A stretch of 39,341 nucleotides of DNA from Bacteroidota bacterium (GTDB lineage Bacteria > Bacteroidota > Bacteroidia > Flavobacteriales_D > Crocinitomicaceae), in NCBI GenBank assembly GCA_006227105.1, contig SBFR01000183.1, forward strand, positions 1 to 39,341, given 5' to 3'. Under the pieces are notes generated by a model, which did no database searches, was not told the DNA's origin, and worked only from the letters and a program-made list of their open reading frames with translations. Shown piece after piece: positions 8,142 through 16,968 of the stretch (its first letter is position 1; every line of letters starts with the position of its first letter). The position numbers and the translations under genes were made by a program.

Positions 8142-9487
8142 GGAACATTGGAGGGTTTAAATTCATTCGGCAAACGTTCTTTGTAGAGATACTTCTTCTG
8201 TATTGATTCGAATGGACGGTAGACGTAGTATGCAAAATTATTGGACACAGCTACTTTATCTACATATCTAAATTCCAACTGAACCTTCTCCTCGATTTCG
8301 CCATTCTGAACATTGATCCTGCCCAGTTGGGTATAGCCTGCCTTGTCAAAAACGGCATAGATCTCCCCTGTTATCTTATCCTGAATAAGCTGTTTCTTCC
8401 AACCAGTACTGCGTGGATTATAATGATAATAGATCGCTACACTATCCAGTGAATTCCCATACTTATCAAAAGAAAACAGCAGGTCTTTATAATGATCAAA
8501 AACAAACAGCGTATCATTTCTATGAAAAAACGGAGCGTATAATTCTTCGTAGTAGATCGATTGGGTGAAATAATTTGCCCCGACCCACACTTCTGCATCA
8601 ATACCTGTTTCGTATTCTTTGTTTTTAGCCCAAAGCTTTGTTCTAACATCAACCCATTTGTATTCCGAACGATACAATTCCATCATTAGATCATCCTGGA
8701 TATTGATAATCTTTGAATAAGTTGAATCAAGAAGATCATAAGTAAAATAGGTAAACGCAGGATAATCGGAGCTGTAATTCGAAAAATACATTTTACTATG
8801 ATTCGTATCGAGAATTGGAGCCAGGTATTTCAAATAGTAGTTTTTTTCCAACGAAGAAATACCAATTTTTTTCTGTCCGACATAGATGCCAAATACATTC
8901 TCTTTGCAGACAACATGCGCATTCCCTCTATAGTCTCTGACTAGCTCCTCTGCGATTCCCGGCACTGCAAAGCTATTTTCCACCTCCAAACCATTATACA
9001 GCAGCAACTCACTGCTCTTGTTCAGTCGTTTAGGATAAACCAACAAGATCAATCTTCCATCTTTTTGGATTTCAAAATCTGCAACACTCAACCTATTAGA
9101 CATGAAAACTGTATCCGGAACACCAGGTGCTTTAACCACCACCTCTTTGATCTGTTGAGACCTTATGGGCATCAAATCAATGGAAATGGTCATTGTATCG
9201 ACTCGAGACACTTTCTTTTCTAATTGTTTCGAATCATATAATGGATGATTACAACTTATGAATAAAGATCCTTCTGCGGGAATTTTCAACTTTGCGACAC
9301 CAACGGGATTCGAACGAAGAAAATAACCTTCTACACCCTGTTTTAAAGTCAGATTCACATTCGGCACCGCCTCTCCTGAAATTTTATCCAAGAGCTGGAC
9401 CTTAACAACAACTGAATCTTGCTGCCCAAAAACCGATCCCACCAAAAGCATAGAAAAGAACAAACAATATGTCTTAAGCATCTTCAT
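8105..9487 (-). CDS. Secreted protein with carboxypeptidase-regulatory-like domain
   Basis: 460 residues from the ATG at 9487; a second ATG lies two codons on. It begins with a signal peptide (CLFFSMLLVGSVFGQ, cleavage probably before QDS). Next comes a beta-sandwich domain like the carboxypeptidase-regulatory or TonB-receptor N-terminal extension (KISGEAVPNVNLTLK, about residues 25-100). The remaining 330 or so residues are rich in short beta strands with Tyr/Asp repeats and resemble a beta-propeller, but no family was recognised. The open frame continues upstream to 9565 only by reading through the ilvE terminator and stop region, so the shorter start is chosen. Probably envelope-located. 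Overlaps the nuclease gene tail to tail by 37 bases. Confidence 0.7.
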   Translation of the reverse strand: MKMLKTYCLFFSMLLVGSVFGQQDSVVVKVQLLDKISGEAVPNVNLTLKQGVEGYFLRSNPVGVAKLKIPAEGSLFISCNHPLYDSKQLEKKVSRVDTMTISIDLMPIRSQQIKEVVVKAPGVPDTVFMSNRLSVADFEIQKDGRLILLVYPKRLNKSSELLLYNGLEVENSFAVPGIAEELVRDYRGNAHVVCKENVFGIYVGQKKIGISSLEKNYYLKYLAPILDTNHSKMYFSNYSSDYPAFTYFTYDLLDSTYSKIINIQDDLMMELYRSEYKWVDVRTKLWAKNKEYETGIDAEVWVGANYFTQSIYYEELYAPFFHRNDTLFVFDHYKDLLFSFDKYGNSLDSVAIYYHYNPRSTGWKKQLIQDKITGEIYAVFDKAGYTQLGRINVQNGEIEEKVQLEFRYVDKVAVSNNFAYYVYRPFESIQKKYLYKERLPNEFKPSNVPYGNEISIDTGK

Positions 9488-9520
9488 CTTTCCTAAAGAT
9501 GTAAGTTTTTTTTTGATTCC

Positions 9521-9546
9521 ATAAAAAAAGCCTCTTTCGAGGCTTC
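9521..9546 (-). terminator. Rho-independent terminator of ilvE
   Basis: On the minus strand, AAGCCTC-GAAA-GAGGCTT is followed by a T run (stem 9528-9534 with 9539-9545). It starts 4 bases past the ilvE stop, giving a compact 7-bp stem with a GAAA tetraloop. Confidence 0.85.
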
Positions 9547-9549
9547 TAT

Positions 9550-10620
9550 TTATACTTTTAAACACCAGTTAAATGTGTCTTCAATTTTTCCTGCTTTTAA
9601 ATCGTCAAGGTATTTCTTGATCTTATTGGATACTTCTCGTTCTTCAATGGAAGGAAGTGTAAAGATTTCGTCTCTGTAACCGATTTTTGCAATATGTGCG
9701 ATCGTTGCGGCTGTTCCTGCACCAAATGCATCCTGAAGCTTACCTGAACGAGCAGCTTCAACCACCTCTTCAACCGTAACCTTTCTTTCTTCAACCGGAA
9801 TTCCCCAACTAGCAGCTATTTCTACAACTGATCGTTTTGTTACCCCTCTTAAAATAGTATCTGCCTCCTCTGATGGCGTGATCATTTTACCATCGATCAT
9901 GAACACGATATTCATCGTCCCAGATTCTTCTATGAACTTGTGCTCTTTTCCGTCTGTCCAGATCAACTGATGGAATCCATTCGCCTGCCCTAATCTTGCC
10001 GGATAAAGAGATGCGCCATAGTTTCCTGCCGTTTTGGCTCTACCTACACCACCTACAGATGCTCTGGTATAGAATTCTTCGATCTTAACGTTAACTGGCT
10101 CTGAATAATAAGCACCAACAGGACAAGTAAATATGATAAACTTATAGGTATCTGATGGCTTAATCCCTACAAATTCATCTGTAGCGAACATAAAAGGCCT
10201 GATATACAATGAAAACCCTTCCTTTGATGGTATCCAGTTTTTATCAACTTCAACAGTTTTTCTCACTAATTCCACAAAGGTATCAACAGGGATCGTAGGC
10301 ATACACATTCTTTCGCATGATTCCAGAAAACGAATGGCATTCATCTCTGGCCTGAAGATCGTCACTTCATTATCCACAGTTCTATTTGCCTTCATTCCTT
10401 CAAAAATGGACTGACCATAGTGAATCGCAGAGGTTGCAGGATGCATTGACAAATTACCAAAAGGCATAATTTCAGGCTGCCCCCATTCACCGTTGCTGTA
10501 TTCCATCACCAACATATGATCTGAAAAAACCTTTCCAAATGGTAGGTTATCCCAATCAACTTCGTTAACACGTGAATTTTGAGTTGGAGTGATCTTAATG
10601 TTGATCGTATCTTGTATCAT
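9550..10620 (-). CDS. ilvE: Branched-chain amino acid aminotransferase
   Basis: 356-residue fold-type IV PLP enzyme. It interconverts leucine, isoleucine and valine with their 2-keto acids, using 2-oxoglutarate/glutamate. The PLP lysine is Lys196 in VGRAKTAGNYGAS. Also visible are the phosphate- and substrate-binding EESGTMNIVF, RGVTKRSV, and FGAGTAATI. The length and the long N-terminal segment fit the class II (mitochondrial-like, about 350-residue) BCATs common in Bacteroidota. It is monocistronic or the first gene of a two-gene unit with the secreted protein downstream, but a good terminator lies between them. Divergent from recQ. Confidence 0.95.
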   Translation of the reverse strand: MIQDTINIKITPTQNSRVNEVDWDNLPFGKVFSDHMLVMEYSNGEWGQPEIMPFGNLSMHPATSAIHYGQSIFEGMKANRTVDNEVTIFRPEMNAIRFLESCERMCMPTIPVDTFVELVRKTVEVDKNWIPSKEGFSLYIRPFMFATDEFVGIKPSDTYKFIIFTCPVGAYYSEPVNVKIEEFYTRASVGGVGRAKTAGNYGASLYPARLGQANGFHQLIWTDGKEHKFIEESGTMNIVFMIDGKMITPSEEADTILRGVTKRSVVEIAASWGIPVEERKVTVEEVVEAARSGKLQDAFGAGTAATIAHIAKIGYRDEIFTLPSIEEREVSNKIKKYLDDLKAGKIEDTFNWCLKV

Positions 10621-10636
10621 AACGCAAATTGTTACG

Positions 10637-10667
10637 CGAATATACTCAGATTCCTAAACACTACCAA
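10637..10667 (-). promoter_or_regulatory. Candidate ilvE promoter
   Basis: Read on the minus strand, TTG (plus 10665-10667), a 20-base spacer, then TATATTCG (plus 10637-10644; one mismatch to TAnnTTTG). It lies 16 bases before the ilvE ATG. Confidence 0.4.
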
Positions 10668-10699
10668 TTTTGACAAGGTAACTCAGAAATTTATTTCTT

Positions 10700-10707
10700 T
10701 ATTTTTG
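10700..10707 (+). promoter_or_regulatory. Candidate -7 element of recQ
   Basis: TATTTTTG matches TAnnTTTG and lies 15 bases before the recQ ATG. The nearest upstream TTG (10670-10672) is 27 bases away, longer than usual, so the promoter assignment is weak. Confidence 0.3.
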
Positions 10708-10722
10708 ACACACCATTTTATC

Positions 10723-12597
10723 ATGGAAAAGAGCAGAGAGATCCTAAAAAAATACTGGGGGTTTGATTCTTTCAGACCGATGCAGGAAACCATTGTCGAC
10801 GATGTCATTTATGGTCATGATGTGCTTGCACTTCTCCCTACCGGCGGCGGAAAGTCAATTTGCTTCCAAGTACCGGGAATCGCTCTTGAAGGAGTAGTCG
10901 TGGTCATTTCCCCGCTGATCGCACTGATGCAAGATCAGGTAAGTTCATTGCAGAAAAGGGGAATCAAAGCGATTGCCATTACAGGAGGGATGTCTGAAAA
11001 AGAAATCGATATTGCTCTCGACAATGCACGATTTGGAGGTTATAAGTTCTTGTATACTTCCCCAGAACGTATCAATTCTCGTTTATTTCAAGAACGATTC
11101 AAGCTAATGAAAGTGGCATTGATCGTTGTGGACGAAGCTCATTGTATTTCTGAATGGGGACATGACTTTAGACCTAGCTTTAGAACAATCGCTTCATTGA
11201 GAACCTTACAACCTAAAGTTCCCGTTTGTGCGGTAACCGCAACAGCTACCGAAAAGGTAAAAGAAGACATTATTGTACAACTGCAACTCCAAAAACCGAA
11301 GATCCATGAAGCAAGTTTTGAAAGAAACAACCTTAGCTATAATGTGATCAAAACTGACAACAAACTTCAGGCAATCCTCGATCATTGCAAGAACAATTCA
11401 CACCAATGTGGAATTGTCTATTGTCAAACAAGGAGGTCTGTAAAGGAAATCGCTAAATTCTTATATAACAATAAGATATCTGCAGGAATCTATCATGGAG
11501 GTTTAAATTCAGATCAACGAACTCAGATGTTAAATGACTGGCTTCAGGATCGGATAAAAGTCATGGTCGCTACGAATGCCTTTGGAATGGGAATCGATAA
11601 ACCAGATGTTCGGTATGTATTGCATTACGAGGTCCCATTCAGTATTGAAGCCTATTTTCAAGAGGCAGGGAGAGCTGGCAGAGACCTTCAAAAATCATCC
11701 GCGATTGCTTTCTGGAGAGATGCCGATCTTACGGAAATGGACAATCGACTGATCAGTCAATTCCCCTCCATCGAGATCATAAAACGTACCTATCTTGCTC
11801 TTTGTAATTACTTGAAAATTGCCATTGGATCAGGAAAAGATGAAAGCTATTACCTTGATCTTGACAAGTTTTGTAAAACCTTCAATTTAAATATTTCTGA
11901 AATCTTCAGTAGTCTTAAAATTCTAGAAACCAATAAGAACATTAGCATCTCTGACGCTTTCTCATCTTCCACGAGCTTTATGTTTACAGTGGGAAACAGA
12001 GAACTCTACAATTTCCAAATATCCAATGAAAATATAATTCCTATTACTTCCTTATTATCAAGATCTTATAATAGTTCATTTGATTCTTTTGTTAAAATAA
12101 ATGAACATCAGATCACCAAACGACTGAATCAACCCCTGAAAACAACAATAGATCAGTTGACATTTCTTGAAAAGAATGGAATCATCTCAATTACATGGTC
12201 CAGCGATCTCCCTTCTATTACTTTTCTCACAGAACGCTTACCCGATAACCAATTGACTATCTCTCCTGAAGCATACCAGTTTAGAAAAGAACGGGCTCAA
12301 GTTAAAATGGATGCAATCTGTACTTTTCTAATCAAGGAAGAATGTCGATCAAAACAGCTCCTCCACTATTTCGGGCAATCCGCAAATGAATGTGGGATTT
12401 GTGACATTTGCAAAAAGAACAGCCGAACAAATGAACTACACCAGGAATCTCTTCTGGACTTTTGTACTCATGGAAAAACATTAGTTCAGATCGAAAACCA
12501 TTTCACCCAACAATCAAAAGAGATCAAAGAGCTGATTCAGCGTTTACTCAACGCAGGCAAGCTAAGTCGCTGCAACGATCTCTTCACTACGATTTGA
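10723..12597 (+). CDS. recQ: ATP-dependent DNA helicase RecQ
   Basis: 624-residue superfamily 2 3'-5' helicase acting in recombination and replication-fork repair. The helicase core has Walker A LPTGGGKSICF (Lys44), DEAHCISEWGHDFRPSF, and motif VI QEAGRAGRD. A RecQ-Ct zinc site follows, with Cys residues in KEECRSKQLLHYFG and NECGICDICKK. The region after the zinc site is a winged-helix-like tail, and no clear HRDC domain is seen. The open frame extends to 10579, inside the divergent ilvE gene, but the conserved N-terminus (YWGFDSFRPMQ) begins just after the ATG at 10723. Its stop directly abuts the stop of the convergent regulator (TGATCA at 12595-12600). Confidence 0.93.
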   Translation: MEKSREILKKYWGFDSFRPMQETIVDDVIYGHDVLALLPTGGGKSICFQVPGIALEGVVVVISPLIALMQDQVSSLQKRGIKAIAITGGMSEKEIDIALDNARFGGYKFLYTSPERINSRLFQERFKLMKVALIVVDEAHCISEWGHDFRPSFRTIASLRTLQPKVPVCAVTATATEKVKEDIIVQLQLQKPKIHEASFERNNLSYNVIKTDNKLQAILDHCKNNSHQCGIVYCQTRRSVKEIAKFLYNNKISAGIYHGGLNSDQRTQMLNDWLQDRIKVMVATNAFGMGIDKPDVRYVLHYEVPFSIEAYFQEAGRAGRDLQKSSAIAFWRDADLTEMDNRLISQFPSIEIIKRTYLALCNYLKIAIGSGKDESYYLDLDKFCKTFNLNISEIFSSLKILETNKNISISDAFSSSTSFMFTVGNRELYNFQISNENIIPITSLLSRSYNSSFDSFVKINEHQITKRLNQPLKTTIDQLTFLEKNGIISITWSSDLPSITFLTERLPDNQLTISPEAYQFRKERAQVKMDAICTFLIKEECRSKQLLHYFGQSANECGICDICKKNSRTNELHQESLLDFCTHGKTLVQIENHFTQQSKEIKELIQRLLNAGKLSRCNDLFTTI

Positions 12598-13398
12598 TCA
12601 TCCCTCAAATCGAGCTCTAAGCTCATGGATATCCTTCTGTAGATCTTGAATTGACTTACTCAAATGCTGGTCGTCCATCCTAACCTCAGGTAATTCGGGT
12701 GAAATATAATTCACAAACTTCCAGATCTCTAATACATCATTTGCATGAACTAGATAAGGTTTATAGAAAGTATTAGTTGAACACAATTGAAATGACTGAC
12801 TGGAATCCAGAAGGTTATGAACAATTTTAAAAACAATTCCTTCATCTTTGGTTACTACGATACATGGCGTACCTGAACGTATCGTCATCCAGTTTTGGAT
12901 ATACTCAGCAACGACATAGGACCCCTCTACAACTGGTGGCATAGAATCGCCTGTAATTGGGAAAGATCTGTATTTCTTGTTCTTAGAAAGAAATGGCAAA
13001 TAGAATGTTGGCAAGACTTTTAGATAATCAGGATCTGCATAACCGGAAGTATATCCTGCGCTTGCTTTATGGGGAATCAATTCAATCAACTCCTCATCTT
13101 GTTGGTCCACCACTGTGGTCAACACTCTCAGCTTCTGACCTTTCACGTCTTTTAGATCACCCTTATCAAAGGCCTCCCAATCTGATTCAGATAATTTCTC
13201 GAGATCTTTTTTAATAAGCTCGTCCAGAGATAATTTAAAGTACTCACCAAAAGAGATCAGAGCCTCCAAATTCGGTTGAGCCACCCCATTTTCATAACCA
13301 CTGTAGGTAGAGCGAGTTAAATTCAAAGCTTGAGCTACTTCTTCCTGAGATTGCTTAAGTCGCTTACGTAACGTCTTCAGATTATTGCCTATGTTCAT
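12598..13398 (-). CDS. XRE-type regulator with LexA/CI-like S24 self-cleavage domain
   Basis: 266 residues. The N-terminal Cro/CI helix-turn-helix (about residues 5-60, with SQEEVAQALNLTRSTYSGYENG) is followed by a linker and a C-terminal S24 peptidase fold. Putative catalytic dyad: Ser152 in TGDSMPPVVEG and Lys191 in GIVFKIV, 39 residues apart. A likely self-cleavage bond is Ala114-Gly115 in KASAGY, 37 residues before Gly115 reaches Ser152, close to the LexA geometry. It is therefore probably a repressor inactivated by RecA-like or other stress signals. The ATG at 13398 is preferred over TTG 13416, which overlaps the -7 element. It has its own promoter with an overlapping palindrome, suggesting autoregulation. 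It lies downstream of yihY on the same strand. Confidence 0.85.
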   Translation of the reverse strand: MNIGNNLKTLRKRLKQSQEEVAQALNLTRSTYSGYENGVAQPNLEALISFGEYFKLSLDELIKKDLEKLSESDWEAFDKGDLKDVKGQKLRVLTTVVDQQDEELIELIPHKASAGYTSGYADPDYLKVLPTFYLPFLSKNKKYRSFPITGDSMPPVVEGSYVVAEYIQNWMTIRSGTPCIVVTKDEGIVFKIVHNLLDSSQSFQLCSTNTFYKPYLVHANDVLEIWKFVNYISPELPEVRMDDQHLSKSIQDLQKDIHELRARFEG

Positions 13399-13413
13399 CT
13401 TCTGGATTTTCAA

Positions 13414-13444
13414 CAAACATACACAATGATTAGAATATAAACAA
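13414..13444 (-). promoter_or_regulatory. Promoter of the S24 regulator
   Basis: Minus strand: TTG (plus 13442-13444), 20-base spacer, then TATGTTTG (plus 13414-13421), an exact TAnnTTTG. The regulator ATG follows 15 bases later. Confidence 0.55.
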
Positions 13445-13468
13445 TATAATGTTTAATATTTAATCATT
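13425..13468. promoter_or_regulatory. Imperfect 18-bp palindrome, candidate autoregulatory operator
   Basis: Arms 13425-13442 and 13451-13468 match at 14 of 18 positions as an inverted repeat around AATATAAT. The outer 8 bases (AATGATTA and TAATCATT) are perfect. The palindrome covers the -33 TTG of the regulator promoter and runs into the end of yihY. The sequence is very AT-rich, which weakens the statistical case. Confidence 0.4.
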
Positions 13469-14350
13469 TCTAAATAGCGTCAAGCCTTTCCTCTCCGCAT
13501 AAACAGCAATAAATCTCGCTCCGAAGAAAATAATCTGAGAGGTATAAAATACCCATACCATCACCACTAGAAGAGATCCTGCAATTCCTCCATCGGCAGC
13601 AAAAAAGAAATTGGTTAAGTAATATCTGATCAACAAATGGCCACTAAACAAAAGCAACGAAGTAACAATTGCACCGATAAAAGCGAGCTTCCAACGCACC
13701 ACGCCATCATGTACATACCTGAAGATCATGGTAAAAATGATCAAATTAGACGTCACAGATAGCGTTGAATTTGAAAACGTTGAAAAGATCCAATGCCATA
13801 CCTGAAGCTCATTCAGCCATGAATCGCCCAATGAGATCAATACCGTCTGAGCAAAATAGATCATGATAATAACCAGAGTAAAAGTGCCAATAAGTGCAAT
13901 AGAGATCAATCGAAACAATAATCCTCTAAGAATTTGTTTTTTCGCCCCTACTTTCCGGGGATCAATCCCCATATAGGTATTGAGGCTATTTTTCAAAGAA
14001 ACAAGTATCGCTGTGCAGGTGATCAATAAGGTGACTAATCCGACTATTTCCATAACGGTGTTACCCTTTTCAAGGTTCATTGTATTCAAGAACTCAAGAA
14101 TTCCCGACACATCTTTTACCCCAACCTGATTGTGCAATAAATGGGTAATGATCTCAATCATTTTTTCCTGCCCTATAACCCTACCAAAAAAAGATAAGGA
14201 AACATAAAACAAGGGAACCAAAGCAAAAAGGGTGTAATACGCAATCGCGGCACCATGATGCATTCCTCTAACAGCAACAAAGGATTTCATTGTTTCGAAA
14301 AACAGCCTCGGCCATTCCATTAAAGTGATATCACCCTTTTCTTCTGACAT
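13460..14350 (-). CDS. YihY/BrkB-family inner-membrane protein
   Basis: 296-residue YihY/UPF0761 (formerly 'ribonuclease BN'/BrkB) membrane protein. About six hydrophobic helices are visible. Family features include RGMHHGAAIAYYTLFALVPL near the N-terminus, DGVVRWKLAFIGAIVTSLLLF, and YGTAGSL-like DGGIAGSLLVVMVWVFYTSQIIFFGA at the C-terminal end. Its function is unknown; a transport role is often assumed. The old tRNase BN label is known to be wrong for this family. The ATG at 14350 is chosen over TTG 14362. The start lies inside the end of the upstream ABC ATPase gene (20-base overlap), which indicates tight coupling. Confidence 0.88.
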   Translation of the reverse strand: MSEEKGDITLMEWPRLFFETMKSFVAVRGMHHGAAIAYYTLFALVPLFYVSLSFFGRVIGQEKMIEIITHLLHNQVGVKDVSGILEFLNTMNLEKGNTVMEIVGLVTLLITCTAILVSLKNSLNTYMGIDPRKVGAKKQILRGLLFRLISIALIGTFTLVIIMIYFAQTVLISLGDSWLNELQVWHWIFSTFSNSTLSVTSNLIIFTMIFRYVHDGVVRWKLAFIGAIVTSLLLFSGHLLIRYYLTNFFFAADGGIAGSLLVVMVWVFYTSQIIFFGARFIAVYAERKGLTLFRND

Positions 14351-15269
14351 ATGCTCTATCAACTGAATTCAATGGTTCCCAGCTTAACAACATCACCGAC
14401 TCGCCATTTTTATGTTCGAAATAATTCTCATACATCGGACCGGTAAAGGATGAATACAAAAATCTCAATTCAAGCATCACCTCATCAACACTCTTCTCAA
14501 TCGAATATTCATCTGGGCGAAAATGAAATCTTTCAGATCCTATCCTGACAGAATTCATTACTCCGAAGATCCTTCCATCTTCAAGACTCTTAGGTTTGTA
14601 ATAGAAGGAAAGAGGATTTCCAACTCTTACTATTCTTCCCTTTTTCATTAAGACGATTCTATCAGAAAGCCCTAACGTTTCAGAGCCATCGTGAGAAACC
14701 AAAAGAACCGTCGTATTTCTAACTCTTCGCAGCTCAAGCAAATAATGGATCAACTTTTTTCGCAACCCTCCATCAAGATGAGAAAAAGGTTCATCCAGAA
14801 GGATCATTTCAGGCTCACTTGCCAATACTCTTGCAAGAGCCAAACGTTGTTGTTCACCACCCGAAAGCGTATGCGCTTTTTGTTTTCTCACCTCATCCAG
14901 TTCCATTAAGGCGATCAACTCCTCCGTAAATTTATCCCGCTCTGCTCTTGGTAGATACAAGATCTGACCATAAATATTCTCTTCTACAGTATGATATTCA
15001 TCCAGTTTAAAATCCTGGTTAACCAGACTAATTTCAGGATGCCCCGGAATTAAACTAACCGAAGGTCCTTCAACTTTTTTACCGTTGAACAACACTTCGC
15101 CTTCTGTTGGATCCAGTGTTCCGGCAATGATCTTCAATAGTGAGGTTTTACCAGCCCCGCTCCTACCAACAACACTTATGATCTCCCCCTTCTTGACTAC
15201 CAGCTCAACTCCTTTAAGCACTTCTCTGTCATACGACAAGCCGACTCCATTGACGCTCAGGATCTTCAT
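14331..15269 (-). CDS. Lone ABC transporter ATP-binding protein
   Basis: 312-residue cytoplasmic ATPase subunit. Walker A GRSGAGKTS (about residues 35-43), Q-loop LVNQDF, signature LSGGEQQRLALARVLA, Walker B MILLDEPFSHLD and switch His in LLVSHD are all intact, so it should hydrolyse ATP. About 95 residues after the ATPase core form a C-terminal domain, beta-rich and resembling the regulatory/TOBE-like tails of PotA/FbpC-type importer ATPases (YYKPKSLEDGRIFGVMN). No cognate permease or binding protein is adjacent. It is wedged between an unknown 141-residue protein and yihY by overlaps of 4 and 20 bases. Substrate cannot be inferred. Confidence 0.85.
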   Translation of the reverse strand: MKILSVNGVGLSYDREVLKGVELVVKKGEIISVVGRSGAGKTSLLKIIAGTLDPTEGEVLFNGKKVEGPSVSLIPGHPEISLVNQDFKLDEYHTVEENIYGQILYLPRAERDKFTEELIALMELDEVRKQKAHTLSGGEQQRLALARVLASEPEMILLDEPFSHLDGGLRKKLIHYLLELRRVRNTTVLLVSHDGSETLGLSDRIVLMKKGRIVRVGNPLSFYYKPKSLEDGRIFGVMNSVRIGSERFHFRPDEYSIEKSVDEVMLELRFLYSSFTGPMYENYFEHKNGESVMLLSWEPLNSVDRAYVRRKG

Positions 15270-15691
15270 TGCAGCTCTTTTGGAAATTCCTTCGAAGCAA
15301 TATAAACTCCATATATCGGATTCGCATATGGCTCATTGTCCTTGATCCAGATCTTCAGAACCGTATCGTCCTTAACCTTTTCCGAAGAGTATTTACTCAA
15401 AATACTCTCTGACACCGCTAAAATCGTATCAGGATTTCCATCCGAAGACAATACGAACAAACAGCAACCTTTGATCGGATAACTAAATTCAGTACCGTCA
15501 GACAAAGAGCCTGCAAGGACAAATATGTCGTCTCTCTTCACTGAAAGATCTTTAAATCCTTTGGTAACTGCAAACTCATCTTCCCAAAGATACTTTCGAT
15601 TGTCTTCTGTTTCTTTCCCCCCATGTTGCTCATCCGCAAGCTGCTGAGAGTAAAGATCATTGATCAGGTATACATGTATGATACACTTCAT
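15266..15691 (-). CDS. Hypothetical protein, first gene of ABC/YihY operon
   Basis: 141 residues, family not recognised. There is no obvious signal peptide or membrane segment. It contains alternating short beta strands and charged loops (KRDDIFVLAGSLSDG, YPIKGCCLFVLSSDG, KIWIKDNEPYANP). Composition is acidic overall. The stop overlaps the ABC ATPase start as ATGA, so the two are translationally coupled and this gene probably leads the unit 15691-13460. A weak -7-like TAACATTG lies just upstream on the minus strand (plus 15696-15703). No function is proposed. Confidence 0.6.
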   Translation of the reverse strand: MKCIIHVYLINDLYSQQLADEQHGGKETEDNRKYLWEDEFAVTKGFKDLSVKRDDIFVLAGSLSDGTEFSYPIKGCCLFVLSSDGNPDTILAVSESILSKYSSEKVKDDTVLKIWIKDNEPYANPIYGVYIASKEFPKELQ

Positions 15692-15772
15692 ACTACAATG
15701 TTAATCCATTACTTTGAGCAATCTCACTATTAAGAAGTCAACTTTTCAAATGTATACTGTGAATTCTATTTA

Positions 15773-15780
15773 TACTTTTG
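15773..15780 (+). promoter_or_regulatory. -7 element at the rlmI start
   Basis: TACTTTTG is an exact TAnnTTTG, ending 6 bases before the ATG at 15787. No good TTG is seen 17-20 bases upstream. Use of this element would give a transcript with almost no leader. Confidence 0.35.
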
Positions 15781-15786
15781 CATGCA

Positions 15787-16968
15787 ATGAGCGAGAACAA
15801 AGGAGTCATACAGTTATTCAAACACAAAACAGAATCTGTTAAACGAAATCATCCATGGATCTTTTCCGGAGCAATCCATACGAACACAGAAGATTTGATT
15901 GATGGACAGGTTGTCACTGTAACAGACAATAAAGGAAATTTCCTTGCCAGGGGACATTTTCAACATGCAACGATTGCTGTACGTGTTCTGACTTTTTCAG
16001 ATCAACCCATTGATCAGGAATTCTTTGACAAAAAGATCTTGAATGCTGTTGAACTAAGAAGAAAACTGGATCTGTTTTCTTCAGACAATAATATTTGTCG
16101 ATTGATCCATGGTGAAGGAGACTCGTTACCTGGATTGATCATTGACTATTACAACGGAGCTGCTGTGATCCAATGCCATAGTTATGGAATGTACAACTCT
16201 TTATCGCTTATATCGGAAGCACTAAAGAATGCTTTGGGGGATTCACTAAAAGCGATCTATTCCAAATCAAGTGATACATTACCAGGCAGAACTGAAACGG
16301 AAGATGGATACCTGTATGGTGAAGTGGAAACTCCGTTTATCGCTCAGGAACATGGAATCAATCTGAGTATTGATTGGATCAAGGGACAAAAAACAGGATT
16401 TTTCGTAGATCAAAGAGAAAACAGAAAACTTCTCGGTAAGTATGCCCATGGTAAAAAGGTATTGAATACATTTTGCTATTCAGGAGGCTTTAGTCTAACT
16501 GCACTTCAAAATGGCGCTACTCTTGTTCACTCGCTTGACAGTTCCAAGAAAGCAATTGAGCTAACCGAAACAAATGTGGCATTGAATCAGTTCGATGGTC
16601 AACATGGATCAATCGTTGCTGATGCAATGGACTACATGAAAGAACTGAATGAAGACTACGACATCATCGTTCTTGACCCACCTGCTTTCGCAAAACACAG
16701 AGATAAGCGACACAAAGCAATTCAGGGATATAAGCGTTTGAATGCACATGCGATTCGTCAGATCAAACCGGGAGGGATCATTTTTACATTTTCTTGCTCC
16801 CAGGTGGTGGACAAATATTTGTTTAATAACACGATCATTGCCGCTGCAATTGAAGCAGGTAGAAATGTCAAGATCCTTGAGCAACTCCATCAACCGGCAG
16901 ATCATCCGATCAATGCATTCCATCCGGAAGGAGAATACTTGAAAGGACTCGTAATTCAAGTCGACTAA
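15787..16968 (+). CDS. rlmI: RlmI-type 23S rRNA (cytosine-C5) methyltransferase
   Basis: 393-residue class I SAM-dependent methyltransferase with an N-terminal PUA domain (RNHPWIFSGAI, about residues 20-75), a linker domain, and the catalytic domain. SAM motif I is NTFCYSGGFSLTAL, motif IV is VLDPPAFAK, and a late Cys-containing motif is FTFSCS. E. coli RlmI methylates C1962 of 23S rRNA. Equivalence here is by family resemblance, and RlmI/RlmK-like paralogues exist. Start: ATG 15787, preferred to in-frame TTG 15778, which is part of the -7 element. It ends in a TAATG overlap with the MATE gene, forming the operon rlmI-MATE-fmt. Confidence 0.85.
   Translation: MSENKGVIQLFKHKTESVKRNHPWIFSGAIHTNTEDLIDGQVVTVTDNKGNFLARGHFQHATIAVRVLTFSDQPIDQEFFDKKILNAVELRRKLDLFSSDNNICRLIHGEGDSLPGLIIDYYNGAAVIQCHSYGMYNSLSLISEALKNALGDSLKAIYSKSSDTLPGRTETEDGYLYGEVETPFIAQEHGINLSIDWIKGQKTGFFVDQRENRKLLGKYAHGKKVLNTFCYSGGFSLTALQNGATLVHSLDSSKKAIELTETNVALNQFDGQHGSIVADAMDYMKELNEDYDIIVLDPPAFAKHRDKRHKAIQGYKRLNAHAIRQIKPGGIIFTFSCSQVVDKYLFNNTIIAAAIEAGRNVKILEQLHQPADHPINAFHPEGEYLKGLVIQVD

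Noticed and set aside
10565-10580. CACGTG core near the start of ilvE as a possible parS site
   Set aside because: Only the central CACGTG matches; the flanking TGTTT/AAACA positions mostly differ. The CACGTG near 33330, inside smpB, also fails. No convincing parS is in the window.
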